Shown here: positions 31,890 through 41,052 of the stretch, piece by piece
Numbering within the stretch: the stretch's first letter is position 1
How the letters are laid out: every line of letters begins with the position of its first letter
Assembly: GCF_020073815.1 (NCBI RefSeq)
Contig: NZ_JAIQZJ010000001.1
Coordinates: forward strand, 744,001-808,000
DNA length: 64,000 nt
Source of the DNA: Nocardioides mangrovi
GTDB lineage: Bacteria > Actinomycetota > Actinomycetes > Propionibacteriales > Nocardioidaceae
Direction of reading: 5' to 3'
Program-made: the position numbers and the translations under genes
Notes under the pieces: model-generated
Seen by the model: only the letters and a program-made list of their open reading frames with translations
Told to the model about the DNA's origin: nothing
The model's database searches: none

Positions 31890-32042
31890 TCAGTCGCCGT
31901 CCGTGAGCTCCTCGAGCGCCTTGCGCGCCTCGACCAGCTCGTCCTGGGCCAGTGCGATCAGGGTCTCGAGTCCGGCCACCCCGAAGCGGTTCGTGACGTG
32001 GTGGACGGCTTCGGCGATGTCAGGCTCGACGGAGTCGTTCAT
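31890..32042 (-). CDS. Small hypothetical protein, 50 aa
   Basis: Encodes MNDSVEPDIAEAVHHVTNRF and 30 further residues rich in Glu/Leu/Ala, predicted as one amphipathic helix ending in ELTDGD. There is no membrane segment and no recognised family. GGGATGGGAAC just upstream is a weak ribosome site. It lies between the efflux pump stop, which is beyond its start on the same strand, and TIGR03960. Codon use looks like a real gene (GC-rich third positions). Confidence 0.6.
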   Translation of the reverse strand: MNDSVEPDIAEAVHHVTNRFGVAGLETLIALAQDELVEARKALEELTDGD

Positions 32043-32067
32043 GTTCCCATCCCAACACACGCCGACC

Positions 32068-33720
32068 TCAGACCGGCGGCTCCACCGGCTCCGGCGGCGC
32101 GTCCTCGGCGCGGGCGGCCGCGGCGGCCGAGGTCGCGCGGAGCTCGACCGGCGGCATGAGGAGCAGCAGGATCAGGAAGCCCACGACGCCGACGCAGGCG
32201 GCGAGCAGGAACACGTGATCCATCGACTCGGCGAAGCCGACCTTGAACGGGTGCGCGATGACCGGGTCCATCCGGTCGATGACCGAGGAGTCGTCCTGCA
32301 CCTGGGCGATCAGGTCGGGGCTCGGGCCGTGGCCCGCCGCGACCGCCTGCTGCCAGGCCGGTGTCTGGGACTCCTCCTGGATCGCGTCGGCGATGTTGCC
32401 GCCGACGGTCGAGAAGAGCACCGACAAGAAGACCGCGACGCCCATGGTGCCGCCGATCTGGCGGAAGAAGGTCGCCGAGCTGGTGGCGACGCCGATCTCC
32501 CGCGGCGACACCGAGCTCTGGATGATGAGCAGCAGCGGCTGCATGCAGTTGCCGAGCCCGAGGCCGAGCACCAGCATCGCGAGGCTGAGCTTCCACAGCG
32601 GGGTGTCCGCACCGGTGAGCGTCAGCAGGAAGAGGCCGATCGACATCACCGCGGACCCGGCGACGGGGAACCAGCGGATGTGCCCGGTGCGGGAGATGAT
32701 CTGGCCCGAGCTGATCGAGCCGAACATCAGGCCGGCCACCATCGGCAGCATCAGCAGGCCGGACTCGGTGGGCGAGGCGCCGTGCACGATCTGGAGGTAG
32801 AGCGGCAGCAGCATGATGCCGCCGAACATCGCGACACCGACGATCACGCTGGCCACGATGGTGACCGCTGCCGCGCGGATCCGGAAGATCCGCAGCGGGA
32901 TCAGCGCCGCGTCGCCCATGGCCCGCTCGGCGAGGTAGAAGGCGACGAGACCGATCGCCCCCACGACGTACGCCGTGACCGACCGCGGCGAGTCCCAGCC
33001 CCACTCGCGGCCCTGCTCGGCGACGGTCAGCAGCGGCACCAGGCCCACGACGAGCGCGGCGGCGCCCCACCAGTCGATCCGGATGCCCACGGCGCGGGTG
33101 TGGTGGACGTGCAGGGTGCGGTAGACGACCGCGAGGGCGGCGATGCCGATCGGGACGTTGACCAGGAAGACCCAGCGCCAGCCGCTGATCCCCAGGATGG
33201 TGTCGGCGCCGGCGAAGAAGCCGCCGATGAGCGGGCCGAGCACGCTCGAGGTGCCGAACATCGCCATGAAGTAGCCCGTGTAGCGAGCCCGCTCGCGCGG
33301 CGACACGATGTCGCCGATGATCGCGAGCACGAGCGTGAAGAGGCCACCGGCGCCGAGGCCCTGGAAGGCGCGCGCGGCCGCGAGCTCGTACATCGAGTCG
33401 GCGAACGAGCAGAGCGCCGAGCCGATCACGAAGACCGAGATCGCGAACATGAAGAGCTTCTTGCGGCCGTAGAGGTCGCCGAGCTTGCCGTAGATCGGCG
33501 TCGTGATCGTCGCGGTGATCAGGTACGCCGTGGTCACCCACGCCTGCACCGACAGGCCGTTGAGGTCGTCGGCGATCGTGCGGATGGACGTGCTCACGAT
33601 CGTCTGGTCGAGCGCACCCAGGAACATGCCGAGCATGAGCCCCGAGAGGATGGTGACGATCTGACGGTGGGAGTACTCGCCGGAGTGGTCCTCGGCCTGC
33701 GGAGTGGTCTGCTCGGTCAT
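32068..33720 (-). CDS. MFS multidrug efflux transporter, DHA2 family
   Basis: A 550-aa, about 14-helix drug:proton antiporter. Motifs include LGMFLGALDQTIVSTSIRTI, GKLGDLYGRKKLF (motif A) and FQGLGAGGLFTLVLAI. It differs from the other DHA2 protein in the window in sequence and in lacking a linked TetR gene. It starts 28 bases after the amidase stop on the same strand, so it could be read from the molybdenum hydroxylase operon, but the gap contrasts with the strict overlaps there. Confidence 0.92.
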   Translation of the reverse strand: MTEQTTPQAEDHSGEYSHRQIVTILSGLMLGMFLGALDQTIVSTSIRTIADDLNGLSVQAWVTTAYLITATITTPIYGKLGDLYGRKKLFMFAISVFVIGSALCSFADSMYELAAARAFQGLGAGGLFTLVLAIIGDIVSPRERARYTGYFMAMFGTSSVLGPLIGGFFAGADTILGISGWRWVFLVNVPIGIAALAVVYRTLHVHHTRAVGIRIDWWGAAALVVGLVPLLTVAEQGREWGWDSPRSVTAYVVGAIGLVAFYLAERAMGDAALIPLRIFRIRAAAVTIVASVIVGVAMFGGIMLLPLYLQIVHGASPTESGLLMLPMVAGLMFGSISSGQIISRTGHIRWFPVAGSAVMSIGLFLLTLTGADTPLWKLSLAMLVLGLGLGNCMQPLLLIIQSSVSPREIGVATSSATFFRQIGGTMGVAVFLSVLFSTVGGNIADAIQEESQTPAWQQAVAAGHGPSPDLIAQVQDDSSVIDRMDPVIAHPFKVGFAESMDHVFLLAACVGVVGFLILLLLMPPVELRATSAAAAARAEDAPPEPVEPPV

Positions 33721-33748
33721 CGCCGGCCAGCCTAGCCCGGCCGGTGCC

Positions 33749-35140
33749 CTATGCGGAGACTGTCTCCTCCAACGCGCACGCCGCCTCGAGGAGGAACCGG
33801 TCGCGGCCGTGCGCGGCGACGAGCTGGAGCCCGACCGGGAGTCCGCCGGCGGTCCGGCCGAAGGGCACCGAGATCGCCGGGCAGCCGGTCACGGTGATGA
33901 AGTACGCCGCCCGCATCCAGTCGAGGTAGGTGGCCATGGGGCGGCCGTTGATCTCGGTCGGGAACTCCTGGTCGGCCGGGAAGGGCGGCACCTGCGAGAC
34001 CGGCAGCACGAGCAGGTCGTGCTGCTCGAAGAAGAGCCGCATCCGCTCCGCCAGCGCGGTGCGCTGGGCGTAGGCGCGGGCCACGTCGGCGCCGGTGAGG
34101 TGCTCCCCCGCCCGGATGTTGTCGGCCAGCGACTGCTTGAAGGCGTCGGGGTGGGCCGCGAGCCGCTCCCCGAACCGGGCCTGGAAGTGCCAGGCCCGCA
34201 GAGTGCGGAAGGTGTCGTCGGCCTCGGGCAGGTCGGGGTGGGCGTCGGTGACCGTGGCGCCGGCGGACGAGAGCACGGCGGCCGACGCGCCGACGATCGA
34301 CGCGACCTCGTGGTCGACCTCGATCGACCCGCCGAGGTCCGTCGACACCGCGACCCGCAGGCCGGCCAGGCTGCCGCCGAGCGGCGGCGCGAAGGCCGCG
34401 CCGGGGTCGCCGAGCGCCTGCGGAGCCCGCGGGTCCGGGCCGGCCATCACGCTCAGCAGCAGGGCCAGGTCCCCCACGTTGCGCGCCATCGGGCCACCCA
34501 CGGACGTGGTCTCCCACTGGTTGTAGAGCGGCCACTCCGGGACCCGGCCGAGGCTGGGCCGCAGGCCGACGACGCCGCAGAACGACGCGGGGTTGCGCAG
34601 CGACCCGCCCATGTCGGAGCCATCGGCGAGCGGCACCATCCCGGACGCCAGGGCGGCCGCTGCGCCGCCGGACGAACCGCCCGCGGACCGGGACGGGTCG
34701 ACCGGGTTGAGGGTCGTGCCGAAGACGCGGTTGAAGGTGTGGGAGCCGGCCGCGAACTCCGGCACGTTGGTCTTGCCGATGGTGACCACGCCGGCGCGGC
34801 GTACGCGCTCGACGATCAGCTCGTCGTGGTCGGGCACGTGGTCGGCGTACAGGACGGAGCCGTAGGTGGTGCGCCAGCCGGCGACGGCGTGGGTGTCCTT
34901 GAACGCGAACGGCAGTCCGTGCAGCGGGCCGACCTCCCGGCCGGCGGCCAGCGCCTCGTCGGCGGCCGCGGCCCCCGACCGGGCGCGCTCCTCGTCGAGC
35001 GAGACGATCGCGTTGAGCTGCGGGTTGCGCTCCGCGATCCGCTCGAGATGCAGGTCGAGGAGCTCGCGCGCCGAGATCTCGCGGCGGCGTACGGCGGCCG
35101 CCTGGTCGCGGGCGGTCGAGTCGACGGTGAGAGCCGTCAT
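33749..35140 (-). CDS. Amidase (amidase signature family) of the nucleobase operon
   Basis: A 463-aa cytoplasmic amidase. The Lys of the triad is in PFAFKDTHAV, the cis-Ser in SAGGSSGGAAAAL and the nucleophile Ser in GSDMGGSLRNPASF. The sequence fits the broad amidase group that includes ureidomalonase-, allophanate- and biuret-hydrolase-like enzymes, with no way to choose by eye. The ATG overlaps the CoxG-like stop, making it the last gene of a chain of overlapping genes beginning with a nucleobase permease. It likely hydrolyses an amide or ureide made after the oxidation step. Confidence 0.9.
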   Translation of the reverse strand: MTALTVDSTARDQAAAVRRREISARELLDLHLERIAERNPQLNAIVSLDEERARSGAAAADEALAAGREVGPLHGLPFAFKDTHAVAGWRTTYGSVLYADHVPDHDELIVERVRRAGVVTIGKTNVPEFAAGSHTFNRVFGTTLNPVDPSRSAGGSSGGAAAALASGMVPLADGSDMGGSLRNPASFCGVVGLRPSLGRVPEWPLYNQWETTSVGGPMARNVGDLALLLSVMAGPDPRAPQALGDPGAAFAPPLGGSLAGLRVAVSTDLGGSIEVDHEVASIVGASAAVLSSAGATVTDAHPDLPEADDTFRTLRAWHFQARFGERLAAHPDAFKQSLADNIRAGEHLTGADVARAYAQRTALAERMRLFFEQHDLLVLPVSQVPPFPADQEFPTEINGRPMATYLDWMRAAYFITVTGCPAISVPFGRTAGGLPVGLQLVAAHGRDRFLLEAACALEETVSA

Positions 35141-35775
35141 CGCCGACCGAAGACGCGACCGACGATGACGCCGAGCACGACCAGGCCGGCACCGACGGCG
35201 ATGCCCTTGAGGAAGTCTCCGTCTCCGCTGGTCGAGCTCGTCGAGACCCCCGGGCGCGCGAAGACCACGCCAGGTGCGTCGGCCGGGCCGGCGCCGGTCG
35301 GCGCCTCGACGGGCTCGACCACCGGTCCGCTCGTGATCGCCTGGCCGACGTTGCCGAAGAACTCGCCGGCCATCCGCTTGGACACGCTGGTGAGCATCCG
35401 CTGGCCGACCCCGCCGACCATGCCGCCGACGACCGCGTCGGCCTCGTAGGCGATCTGCGTCGCGCCGGGCGAGGGCTCGGTGAAGGAGACCTGGACGGTC
35501 GCGTCGATGGTGCCGGGCGCACCCGCACCGGACAGGCGCATGGTGAGACCGCGGTGCTGGTCGAGGTCGGAGAGCGTGCACTGGCCCTGGTAGGTGCCCT
35601 TGATCGCGGCGACACCGGCCGTGACCGTCATGTCGTAGGCGTGGTCACCGGGGCCGCCGGTCGCCACGAGCCGCTCGCAGCCGGGGATGGTGGCGACCAG
35701 GACGCGCGGGTCGAGCAGCGCGTCCCACACCTTGTCGACGGGCTGCTCGAGGACGTTGGTGCCGCTGATCTTCAT
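35137..35775 (-). CDS. CoxG-like SRPBCC protein with C-terminal membrane anchor
   Basis: A 212-aa protein. Residues 1-145 match the CoxG/CO dehydrogenase subunit G group (MKISGTNVLEQPVDKVWDALLDPRVL, in two parts, and CERLVATGG), which helps mature or anchor molybdenum hydroxylases at the membrane. A Pro/Glu/Ser linker with VEPVEAP and VSTSSTS follows, then a C-terminal membrane helix (about 188-207) ending GRRVFGRR-like. Overlaps at both ends tie it to the oxidase and amidase genes. Confidence 0.87.
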   Translation of the reverse strand: MKISGTNVLEQPVDKVWDALLDPRVLVATIPGCERLVATGGPGDHAYDMTVTAGVAAIKGTYQGQCTLSDLDQHRGLTMRLSGAGAPGTIDATVQVSFTEPSPGATQIAYEADAVVGGMVGGVGQRMLTSVSKRMAGEFFGNVGQAITSGPVVEPVEAPTGAGPADAPGVVFARPGVSTSSTSGDGDFLKGIAVGAGLVVLGVIVGRVFGRR

Positions 35776-38153
35776 GAGGAGTGCTCCTGGCGCAGGGTGA
35801 ACAGTTCGGAGGGAGAGATCGGCATCGCGGTGATGGGGATGCCCTCGGCGTCCTCGATGGCGGCGGCGAAGACCGCGGCGGACGGGATCACCCCGGCCTC
35901 GCCCGCACCCTTGATGCCGAGCGGGTTGAGCGGCGAGGCGGTCTCGAGGTGGTCGACGTCGATGCCGTCGGGGACCTCGGTGACGTAGGGCATGAGGAAG
36001 TCCATGAACGACGCGTTGAGCAGCTGCCCGGACTCGTCGTACGCCATCCGCTCGTAGAGCGCTCCCCCGACGCCCTGGGCGACGCCGCCGTGGATCTGGC
36101 CCTCGACGATCATCGGGTTGATCAGCTTGCCGCAGTCGTGGACGACGGCGTACTTGAGGATCGTGATCTCGGCGGTGTCGGGGTCGGTCTCGACGATGAC
36201 GGCGTGCATGCCGGACGCGAACGTCGCGCGCTCGGGCGAGTAGAAGTCCTTGCCCTCGAGCCCCGGCTCCTCGTCCTCGGGCACCGGCGGCTTGCCGGGG
36301 TCGCCGACGGAGAACTGGGTGGCGGCCTTGGACGCCTCGTCGAAGGCGTAGCGCAGCGGGTTGGAGAGCACGGAGACCGTGCCGAGGTCGATCGAGGTGC
36401 CGGGCGAGCCCTTCACCGACACGACGCCGTCGACGATCTGCAGGTCCTTCTCGTCGGCCTCCAGCGCCTCGGCGGCGATCTTGAGGACCTTCTCCTTGGC
36501 ACGCTTGGCCGCGAGGTGGATAGCGGACCCGCTCATCACCGCCGCGCGCGAGGCGAAGGTGCCCACGGCGTACGGCATCCGGCGGGTGTCGCCGGTGACG
36601 ACCTCGACGTCCTCGAACGGACACCCGAGCTCGTCGGCGACCAGCTGCGCGAAGACCGTCGCATGGCCCTGGCCCTGGGTGGTCAGGCCGGTGGCGACCT
36701 TCACCTTGCCGGAGGTCTCGATGTGGACGTGCGCGCCCTCGTAGGGACCGACGCCGGTGCCCTCGACGTAGCAGGCGAGGCCGATGCCGACCCGGCGGCC
36801 CTGCGCGGCCATCTCGGCCTGGAAGGCCGGGAACTCGTCCCAGCCGACGAGCGCCTTGATCTTCTCCAGCGAGGCCGGGTAGTCGCCCGAGTCGTACTCC
36901 AGCTCGCGGCCGTCCTGGAAGATCAGGCCCTGGTCGTAGGGGAACTCGTCGGGCTGGATGAAGTTGACCGCGCGCACCTCGGTGCGGTCCTTGCCGAGGT
37001 ACGCCGCGATCGCGTCCATGGTGCGCTCCATGGCGTAGCAGCCCTGCGGCCGGCCGGCGCCGCGGTAGGGCGTCACCATGACCGTGTTGGTGTAGAGCGA
37101 CTCGAAGACCACCCGGTAGTTCTGCGGCTTGTAGGGCCCGAGCAGCTGGGTGGAGGTGATGATCGGGACGATCAGGCCGTACGGCGTGAACGCGCCGTGG
37201 TCGTGCCAGAACTCCACGTCGAGCCCGAGCAGCCGCCCGTCGTCGTCGAAGCCGACCTCGATGTGGTGGACCTGACCGCGCTCGTGCGCGGAGGAGATGA
37301 AGTGCTCGCGGCGGTCCTCGGTGAACTTCACCGTGCGGCCGAGCGCCCGCGCGGCCATCGGGACCAGCAGCTCCTCGGGCCACGGGTGGTTGATCTTCAC
37401 GCCGAAGCCGCCGCCGACGTCCGGGGTGACGACGTCGACCTGACCGAGGCCGAGGCCCATCTTCACCGCGACCGCAGCGCGAACACCGGTCGAGCTCTGC
37501 GTCGAGGTCCACACCTGCAGCCGGTGCAGGTCGGGGTCCCAGCGCGCGACGGTGCCGCGGCCCTCCATCGGCATGCAGGCGCTGCGCTCGACGGTGAGGT
37601 CCAGGCTCAGCGTGTGCGGCGCCCGGGCGATCGCGGCCTTGGCGTCGCCGACCTCCTGCTCGAGGCGGGCGCCGACGTTGCCGGGCACGTCGTCGTGGAC
37701 GAGACGCTCCGCGGCGCGGGCGGCCGCGATCCCCACCACGGGCGGCAGGAACTCGTAGTCGACCCGGATCCGCGCGACGGCGTCCTCGGCGACGTACCGG
37801 TCCTCGGCCACGACGAAGGCGATCGCCTCGCCGACGTAGTTGACCTCGTCCTTGGCCAGCGCGTACTGCGTGCGGCCGTGGGTGAGCGCGGGGTGTGGGA
37901 TCAGCAGCGGCAGCGGCTCGGCCATCGGACCGGTGAGGTCGTCGTAGGTGTAGACCGCGTGCACGCCCTCGACGTCGAGGACGTCGGCGACGTCGATGTC
38001 GAGGATCCGCGCGTGGGCGTGCGGCGAGCGGAGGACCGCGGCGTGCAGCACCTGCTGCTCGACGGCCACGTCGTCGACGTACCGGCCCAGGCCACGCAGG
38101 AAGCGCTGGTCCTCGACCCGCTGGACGCCCTGGCCCATCAGCTTGGTCGTCAT
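35772..38153 (-). CDS. Molybdenum hydroxylase large subunit (CoxL/XdhB-like)
   Basis: The Mo-pterin subunit (793 aa) of a xanthine dehydrogenase/CO dehydrogenase-family enzyme, which inserts oxygen from water into a C-H bond. Mo-cofactor motifs are visible: GGGFGVK, TPYRGAGRPQG, GQGHATVFAQLVADELG and IKGAGEAG with the catalytic Glu. The active-site loop is YRGAGR, not the AYxCSFR of true aerobic CO dehydrogenase, so CO is not the expected substrate. With the permease and PucR context, a purine, pyrimidine or similar ring is likely. The ATG overlaps the stop of the small subunit gene. Confidence 0.92.
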   Translation of the reverse strand: MTTKLMGQGVQRVEDQRFLRGLGRYVDDVAVEQQVLHAAVLRSPHAHARILDIDVADVLDVEGVHAVYTYDDLTGPMAEPLPLLIPHPALTHGRTQYALAKDEVNYVGEAIAFVVAEDRYVAEDAVARIRVDYEFLPPVVGIAAARAAERLVHDDVPGNVGARLEQEVGDAKAAIARAPHTLSLDLTVERSACMPMEGRGTVARWDPDLHRLQVWTSTQSSTGVRAAVAVKMGLGLGQVDVVTPDVGGGFGVKINHPWPEELLVPMAARALGRTVKFTEDRREHFISSAHERGQVHHIEVGFDDDGRLLGLDVEFWHDHGAFTPYGLIVPIITSTQLLGPYKPQNYRVVFESLYTNTVMVTPYRGAGRPQGCYAMERTMDAIAAYLGKDRTEVRAVNFIQPDEFPYDQGLIFQDGRELEYDSGDYPASLEKIKALVGWDEFPAFQAEMAAQGRRVGIGLACYVEGTGVGPYEGAHVHIETSGKVKVATGLTTQGQGHATVFAQLVADELGCPFEDVEVVTGDTRRMPYAVGTFASRAAVMSGSAIHLAAKRAKEKVLKIAAEALEADEKDLQIVDGVVSVKGSPGTSIDLGTVSVLSNPLRYAFDEASKAATQFSVGDPGKPPVPEDEEPGLEGKDFYSPERATFASGMHAVIVETDPDTAEITILKYAVVHDCGKLINPMIVEGQIHGGVAQGVGGALYERMAYDESGQLLNASFMDFLMPYVTEVPDGIDVDHLETASPLNPLGIKGAGEAGVIPSAAVFAAAIEDAEGIPITAMPISPSELFTLRQEHSS

Positions 38154-38662
38154 GACGCACCTCCGGTGGTCGAGGTGCGAGCCTCGGAACCCAGCTCCGC
38201 TGCTCGCTCGACCGCCTTGACGATGTTCTGGTAGCCCGTGCAGCGGCAGAGGTTGCCGGCGATCATGTCGCGCGCCTCCTCGTGCGTGGGCTGGGGGTTG
38301 TCGCGCAGACCGGCGGTGATGGTGGTGAGGAAGCCGGGGGTGCAGAAGCCGCACTGGAGGCCGTGGCACTCCGCGAAGGCCTGCTGCACCGGGCTCAGCG
38401 AGCCGTCGGCGTGGGTGAGTCCCTCGACCGTGGTGATCTCGTGGTCCACCGCCGAGACGGCGAACATCAGGCACGCCCGCATCGGCTCGCCGTCGACCAG
38501 GACGGTGCACGCCCCGCACACGCCGTGCTCGCAGCCGACGTGGGTGCCGGTCAGCCGGAGGTCGTGGCGCAGCGCGTCCGACAGCAGCCGCCGCGCGGGC
38601 ACCCGGATCTCGTGGCTGGCGCCGTTGACGGTCAGGCGTACGTCGTGCAGCTCCTCGCTCAC
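38150..38662 (-). CDS. Molybdenum hydroxylase small subunit (2 x [2Fe-2S])
   Basis: A 170-aa electron-transfer subunit with two [2Fe-2S] clusters: a plant-ferredoxin type (CEHGVCGACTVLVDGEPMRAC) and a second in a four-helix domain (CGFCTPG with CRCTGYQNI). The GTG giving VSEELHD overlaps the FAD subunit stop. A longer frame to 38692 begins in the upstream gene and is rejected. It links the Mo site to the FAD subunit. Confidence 0.94.
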   Translation of the reverse strand: MSEELHDVRLTVNGASHEIRVPARRLLSDALRHDLRLTGTHVGCEHGVCGACTVLVDGEPMRACLMFAVSAVDHEITTVEGLTHADGSLSPVQQAFAECHGLQCGFCTPGFLTTITAGLRDNPQPTHEEARDMIAGNLCRCTGYQNIVKAVERAAELGSEARTSTTGGAS

Positions 38663-39495
38663 CGTGCTCCCTCCGCGTGCTGGTCGGCCCACTCCCGAGC
38701 CGATCGAACCACCTTGCCGGTGAGCACCCGCACAAGCTGGGCGCGGTAGGCCGCGGTGGCGTGGATGTCGTCGGCGGGCTCGAGCTGCGCGAGCGCCGCC
38801 TCCCCCAGGTCCGCGTCGTCGACGCCCGAGAGGTCGACGACGGTGGGGACGTCGCTGACGGACAGGTAGCCGACCTCGACCGACTCACCCTCGACGAGGG
38901 CGGCCGCGCCGACAAGCGCGTAGTCGCCGTGCCGGCGGGCCAGCTCCTGGAAGGCCACACCCGCACCCGGCGCCAGCGCCGGGAAGAACGCCGAGACCGC
39001 GATCTCGTCGTGGTGCAGCGAGGACTCCAGCGGCCCGACGTACAGCTCGCTCGCCGGGATCGTCCGGCGGCCGCTCGGGCCGTCGACGTCGACCGACCCG
39101 CCCAGCAGGGACAGGACGACCGGCATCTCCGCGGCGGCGTCGGCGTGGATCAACGAGCCGACGGTGGTGCCACGGTTGCGGATCGTGGCGTGGGCGACGT
39201 GCGCGAGCGCCATCGGCACCAGCGGCTGCACCCGGCGCACGTCGGGTGAGGCCAGGACGGCGGCGTGCCGGGCGAGCGCACCGATGCGCACGCCGCCGTC
39301 CTCGACCTCGATGGCATCCAGGCCCGGGATCGCGTTGATGTCCACGAGCATCGCCGGGGCGGCGAGGCGCATCGACAGCAGCGGCACCAGGCTCTGGCCG
39401 CCGGCCAGCACCTTGGCGTTCGGCTCGCCGGCCAGGATCTGCACCGCCTCGGCGATCGATCCTGGCCGGCGGTAGTCGAACGGTGCTGGCTTCAC
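38659..39495 (-). CDS. Molybdenum hydroxylase FAD-binding subunit (CoxM-like)
   Basis: A 278-aa FAD subunit. The PCMH-type motifs are AGGQSLVPLLSMRLAAP near residue 32 and ATIRNRGTTVGSLIHADAAAE near 102, with the CO_deh_flav C-terminal domain following. The GTG overlaps the permease stop (GTGA). Subunit order medium, small, large is the usual order for this class. Confidence 0.94.
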   Translation of the reverse strand: MKPAPFDYRRPGSIAEAVQILAGEPNAKVLAGGQSLVPLLSMRLAAPAMLVDINAIPGLDAIEVEDGGVRIGALARHAAVLASPDVRRVQPLVPMALAHVAHATIRNRGTTVGSLIHADAAAEMPVVLSLLGGSVDVDGPSGRRTIPASELYVGPLESSLHHDEIAVSAFFPALAPGAGVAFQELARRHGDYALVGAAALVEGESVEVGYLSVSDVPTVVDLSGVDDADLGEAALAQLEPADDIHATAAYRAQLVRVLTGKVVRSAREWADQHAEGAR

Positions 39496-40859
39496 AGGAC
39501 CTTCGTCACCTCTCCGGAGGTTCGGTCGGTGTGGCTGCCCCGGCGGTTCACCAGGTGGAAGTAGACGATCACCATGATCGTGCCCAGGGCGATGCCGCTG
39601 AGCGAGAAGTCGTCGGTGATCTTCAGCGTCACGCCACCCACACCGGCGATGATGCCTGCCGCCAGGCCGACCATGTTGACTGGGTCGCCGAAGTCGACGC
39701 GGTTCTCGACCCAGATCTTGGCGCCGACCAGGCCGATCATGCCGTAGAGCACGACGGTGATGCCGCCGAGGACACCGCCCGGGGTGGCGTTGACGATCGC
39801 GCCGAACTTCGGGCACAGGCCCAGCAGGATCGCGACGATCGCCGCCACGTAGTAGGCGGCGGTCGAGTAGACCCGGGTCGCCCCCATGACGCCGATGTTC
39901 TCGGCGTACGTCGTGGTCGGCGAGCCGCCGAAGAGGCTGGCCAGCGCGGTCGCGCCGCCGTCGGCGGCGATGGCCCGGCCCATGTACGGGTCGAGGTTCT
40001 CACCGGTCATCTCGGCGACGGCCTTGACGTGGCCCGTGTTCTCCGCGATCAGCGCGATGACGCCGGGCAGCACCAGGAGGATGAAGGTCAGCGAGAAGCT
40101 CGGGCTGTGCACGGCGTCGACGCCGTCGGCGAGGGTGCCGCTCGGCAGGCCGATCAGGTCGGCGGCCTTGACCGCGGACCAGGACACGCGGTCGTGGGCG
40201 ACCGGCTCGCAGCCGGTGCCACCGCAGGAGGTGATCTGCCCGAAGATGCCGTCGAAGATCCACGAGATCAGGTAGCCGAAGATCAGCGCGAGGAACACCG
40301 CGATCCGCGACCAGAAGCCGGGCAGCAGCACCGCGGCGATGATCATGAAGGTGGCGGTGAGCAGCGCCACCCACTGGTCCTGGGGCCAGTAGATGCCGGC
40401 CACGACCGGGGCCAGGTTGAAGCCGATCAGCATCACCACGGCACCGGTGACCGCCGGCGGCAGCACCTTGTGGATCAGGCCGGCACCGGCGAAGTGGACG
40501 AGGACGCCCACCGCGAGGAGGACCAGGCCGGAGACCAGGATCGCTCCGGTCACGTCGGCCGAGTCGCCGCCCTGGGCGCGGATCGCGGCCACACCGGCGA
40601 CGAACGAGGCGCTGGTGCCGAGGTAGCTCGGGACCCGGTTCTGGGTGACCAGCAGGAACAGGATCGTGCAGATGCCCGAGAAGAGGATCGCGAGGTTGGG
40701 GTCCAGCCCCATGACGACCGGGAACACGAACGTGGCACCGAACATGGCGACGACGTGCTGGGCACCGATGCCCACGGTCTTGCCCCAGTTGAGGCGTTGG
40801 TTCGGCGCGACGGCCTCACCTGGTCGGGGATCGACTACATCCCACTTGAACATCGACAT
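39492..40859 (-). CDS. NCS2 nucleobase (uracil/xanthine-type) permease
   Basis: A 455-aa nucleobase:proton symporter with about 14 helices. The NCS2 signature GGSPTTTYAENIGVMGATRV (with the conserved Glu) and the QHVVAMFGATFVFP start motif are visible. The family imports uracil, xanthine, urate or related bases; the specificity residues cannot be assigned by eye. It is the first gene of the operon, so substrate entry is co-expressed with oxidation. The ATG at 40859 has AAAGGG upstream; an in-frame GTG lies at 40868. Confidence 0.93.
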   Translation of the reverse strand: MSMFKWDVVDPRPGEAVAPNQRLNWGKTVGIGAQHVVAMFGATFVFPVVMGLDPNLAILFSGICTILFLLVTQNRVPSYLGTSASFVAGVAAIRAQGGDSADVTGAILVSGLVLLAVGVLVHFAGAGLIHKVLPPAVTGAVVMLIGFNLAPVVAGIYWPQDQWVALLTATFMIIAAVLLPGFWSRIAVFLALIFGYLISWIFDGIFGQITSCGGTGCEPVAHDRVSWSAVKAADLIGLPSGTLADGVDAVHSPSFSLTFILLVLPGVIALIAENTGHVKAVAEMTGENLDPYMGRAIAADGGATALASLFGGSPTTTYAENIGVMGATRVYSTAAYYVAAIVAILLGLCPKFGAIVNATPGGVLGGITVVLYGMIGLVGAKIWVENRVDFGDPVNMVGLAAGIIAGVGGVTLKITDDFSLSGIALGTIMVIVYFHLVNRRGSHTDRTSGEVTKVL

Positions 40860-41052
40860 GACACACACCCTTTCGGCGTCAGGACGGGCCCGAGTCCGCT
40901 CAACCTAATGAGAGCCATGACACACCTTCGACGGCGACAGATGCCGAAGGAACGCCGTACCCACTGGCACCTCTTGTGGGCGGGTCGGGGCGCCGGAATC
41001 CCTGTCACACAGGCGTGATCGGCGTGTGATCAGCCGTTGACCGGGAGGGCGG
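40860..41052. promoter_or_regulatory. Control region between pucR and the permease operon
   Basis: This 193-bp gap contains several short inverted repeats: CCCAC/GTGGG (40960-40964 with 40976-40980) and TGATC/GATCA (41016-41020 with 41028-41032). On the minus strand TAGGTT near 40903-40908 is a possible -10 for the permease operon. These are candidate PucR or terminator sites without stronger support. Confidence 0.4.

Noticed and set aside
35137..39495. Aerobic carbon monoxide dehydrogenase
   Set aside because: The active-site loop is YRGAGR and not the CSFR type, and the accessory coxDEF genes are absent.
33749..40859. Complete uracil-to-barbiturate pathway
   Set aside because: The Mo hydroxylase and amidase would fit, but no barbiturase-like gene is present in the window. 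The substrate is left open.
39483..41018. 511-codon plus-strand frame opposite the NCS2 permease
   Set aside because: Asp/Arg/His-rich shadow frame with no family, while the permease has the NCS2 signature.
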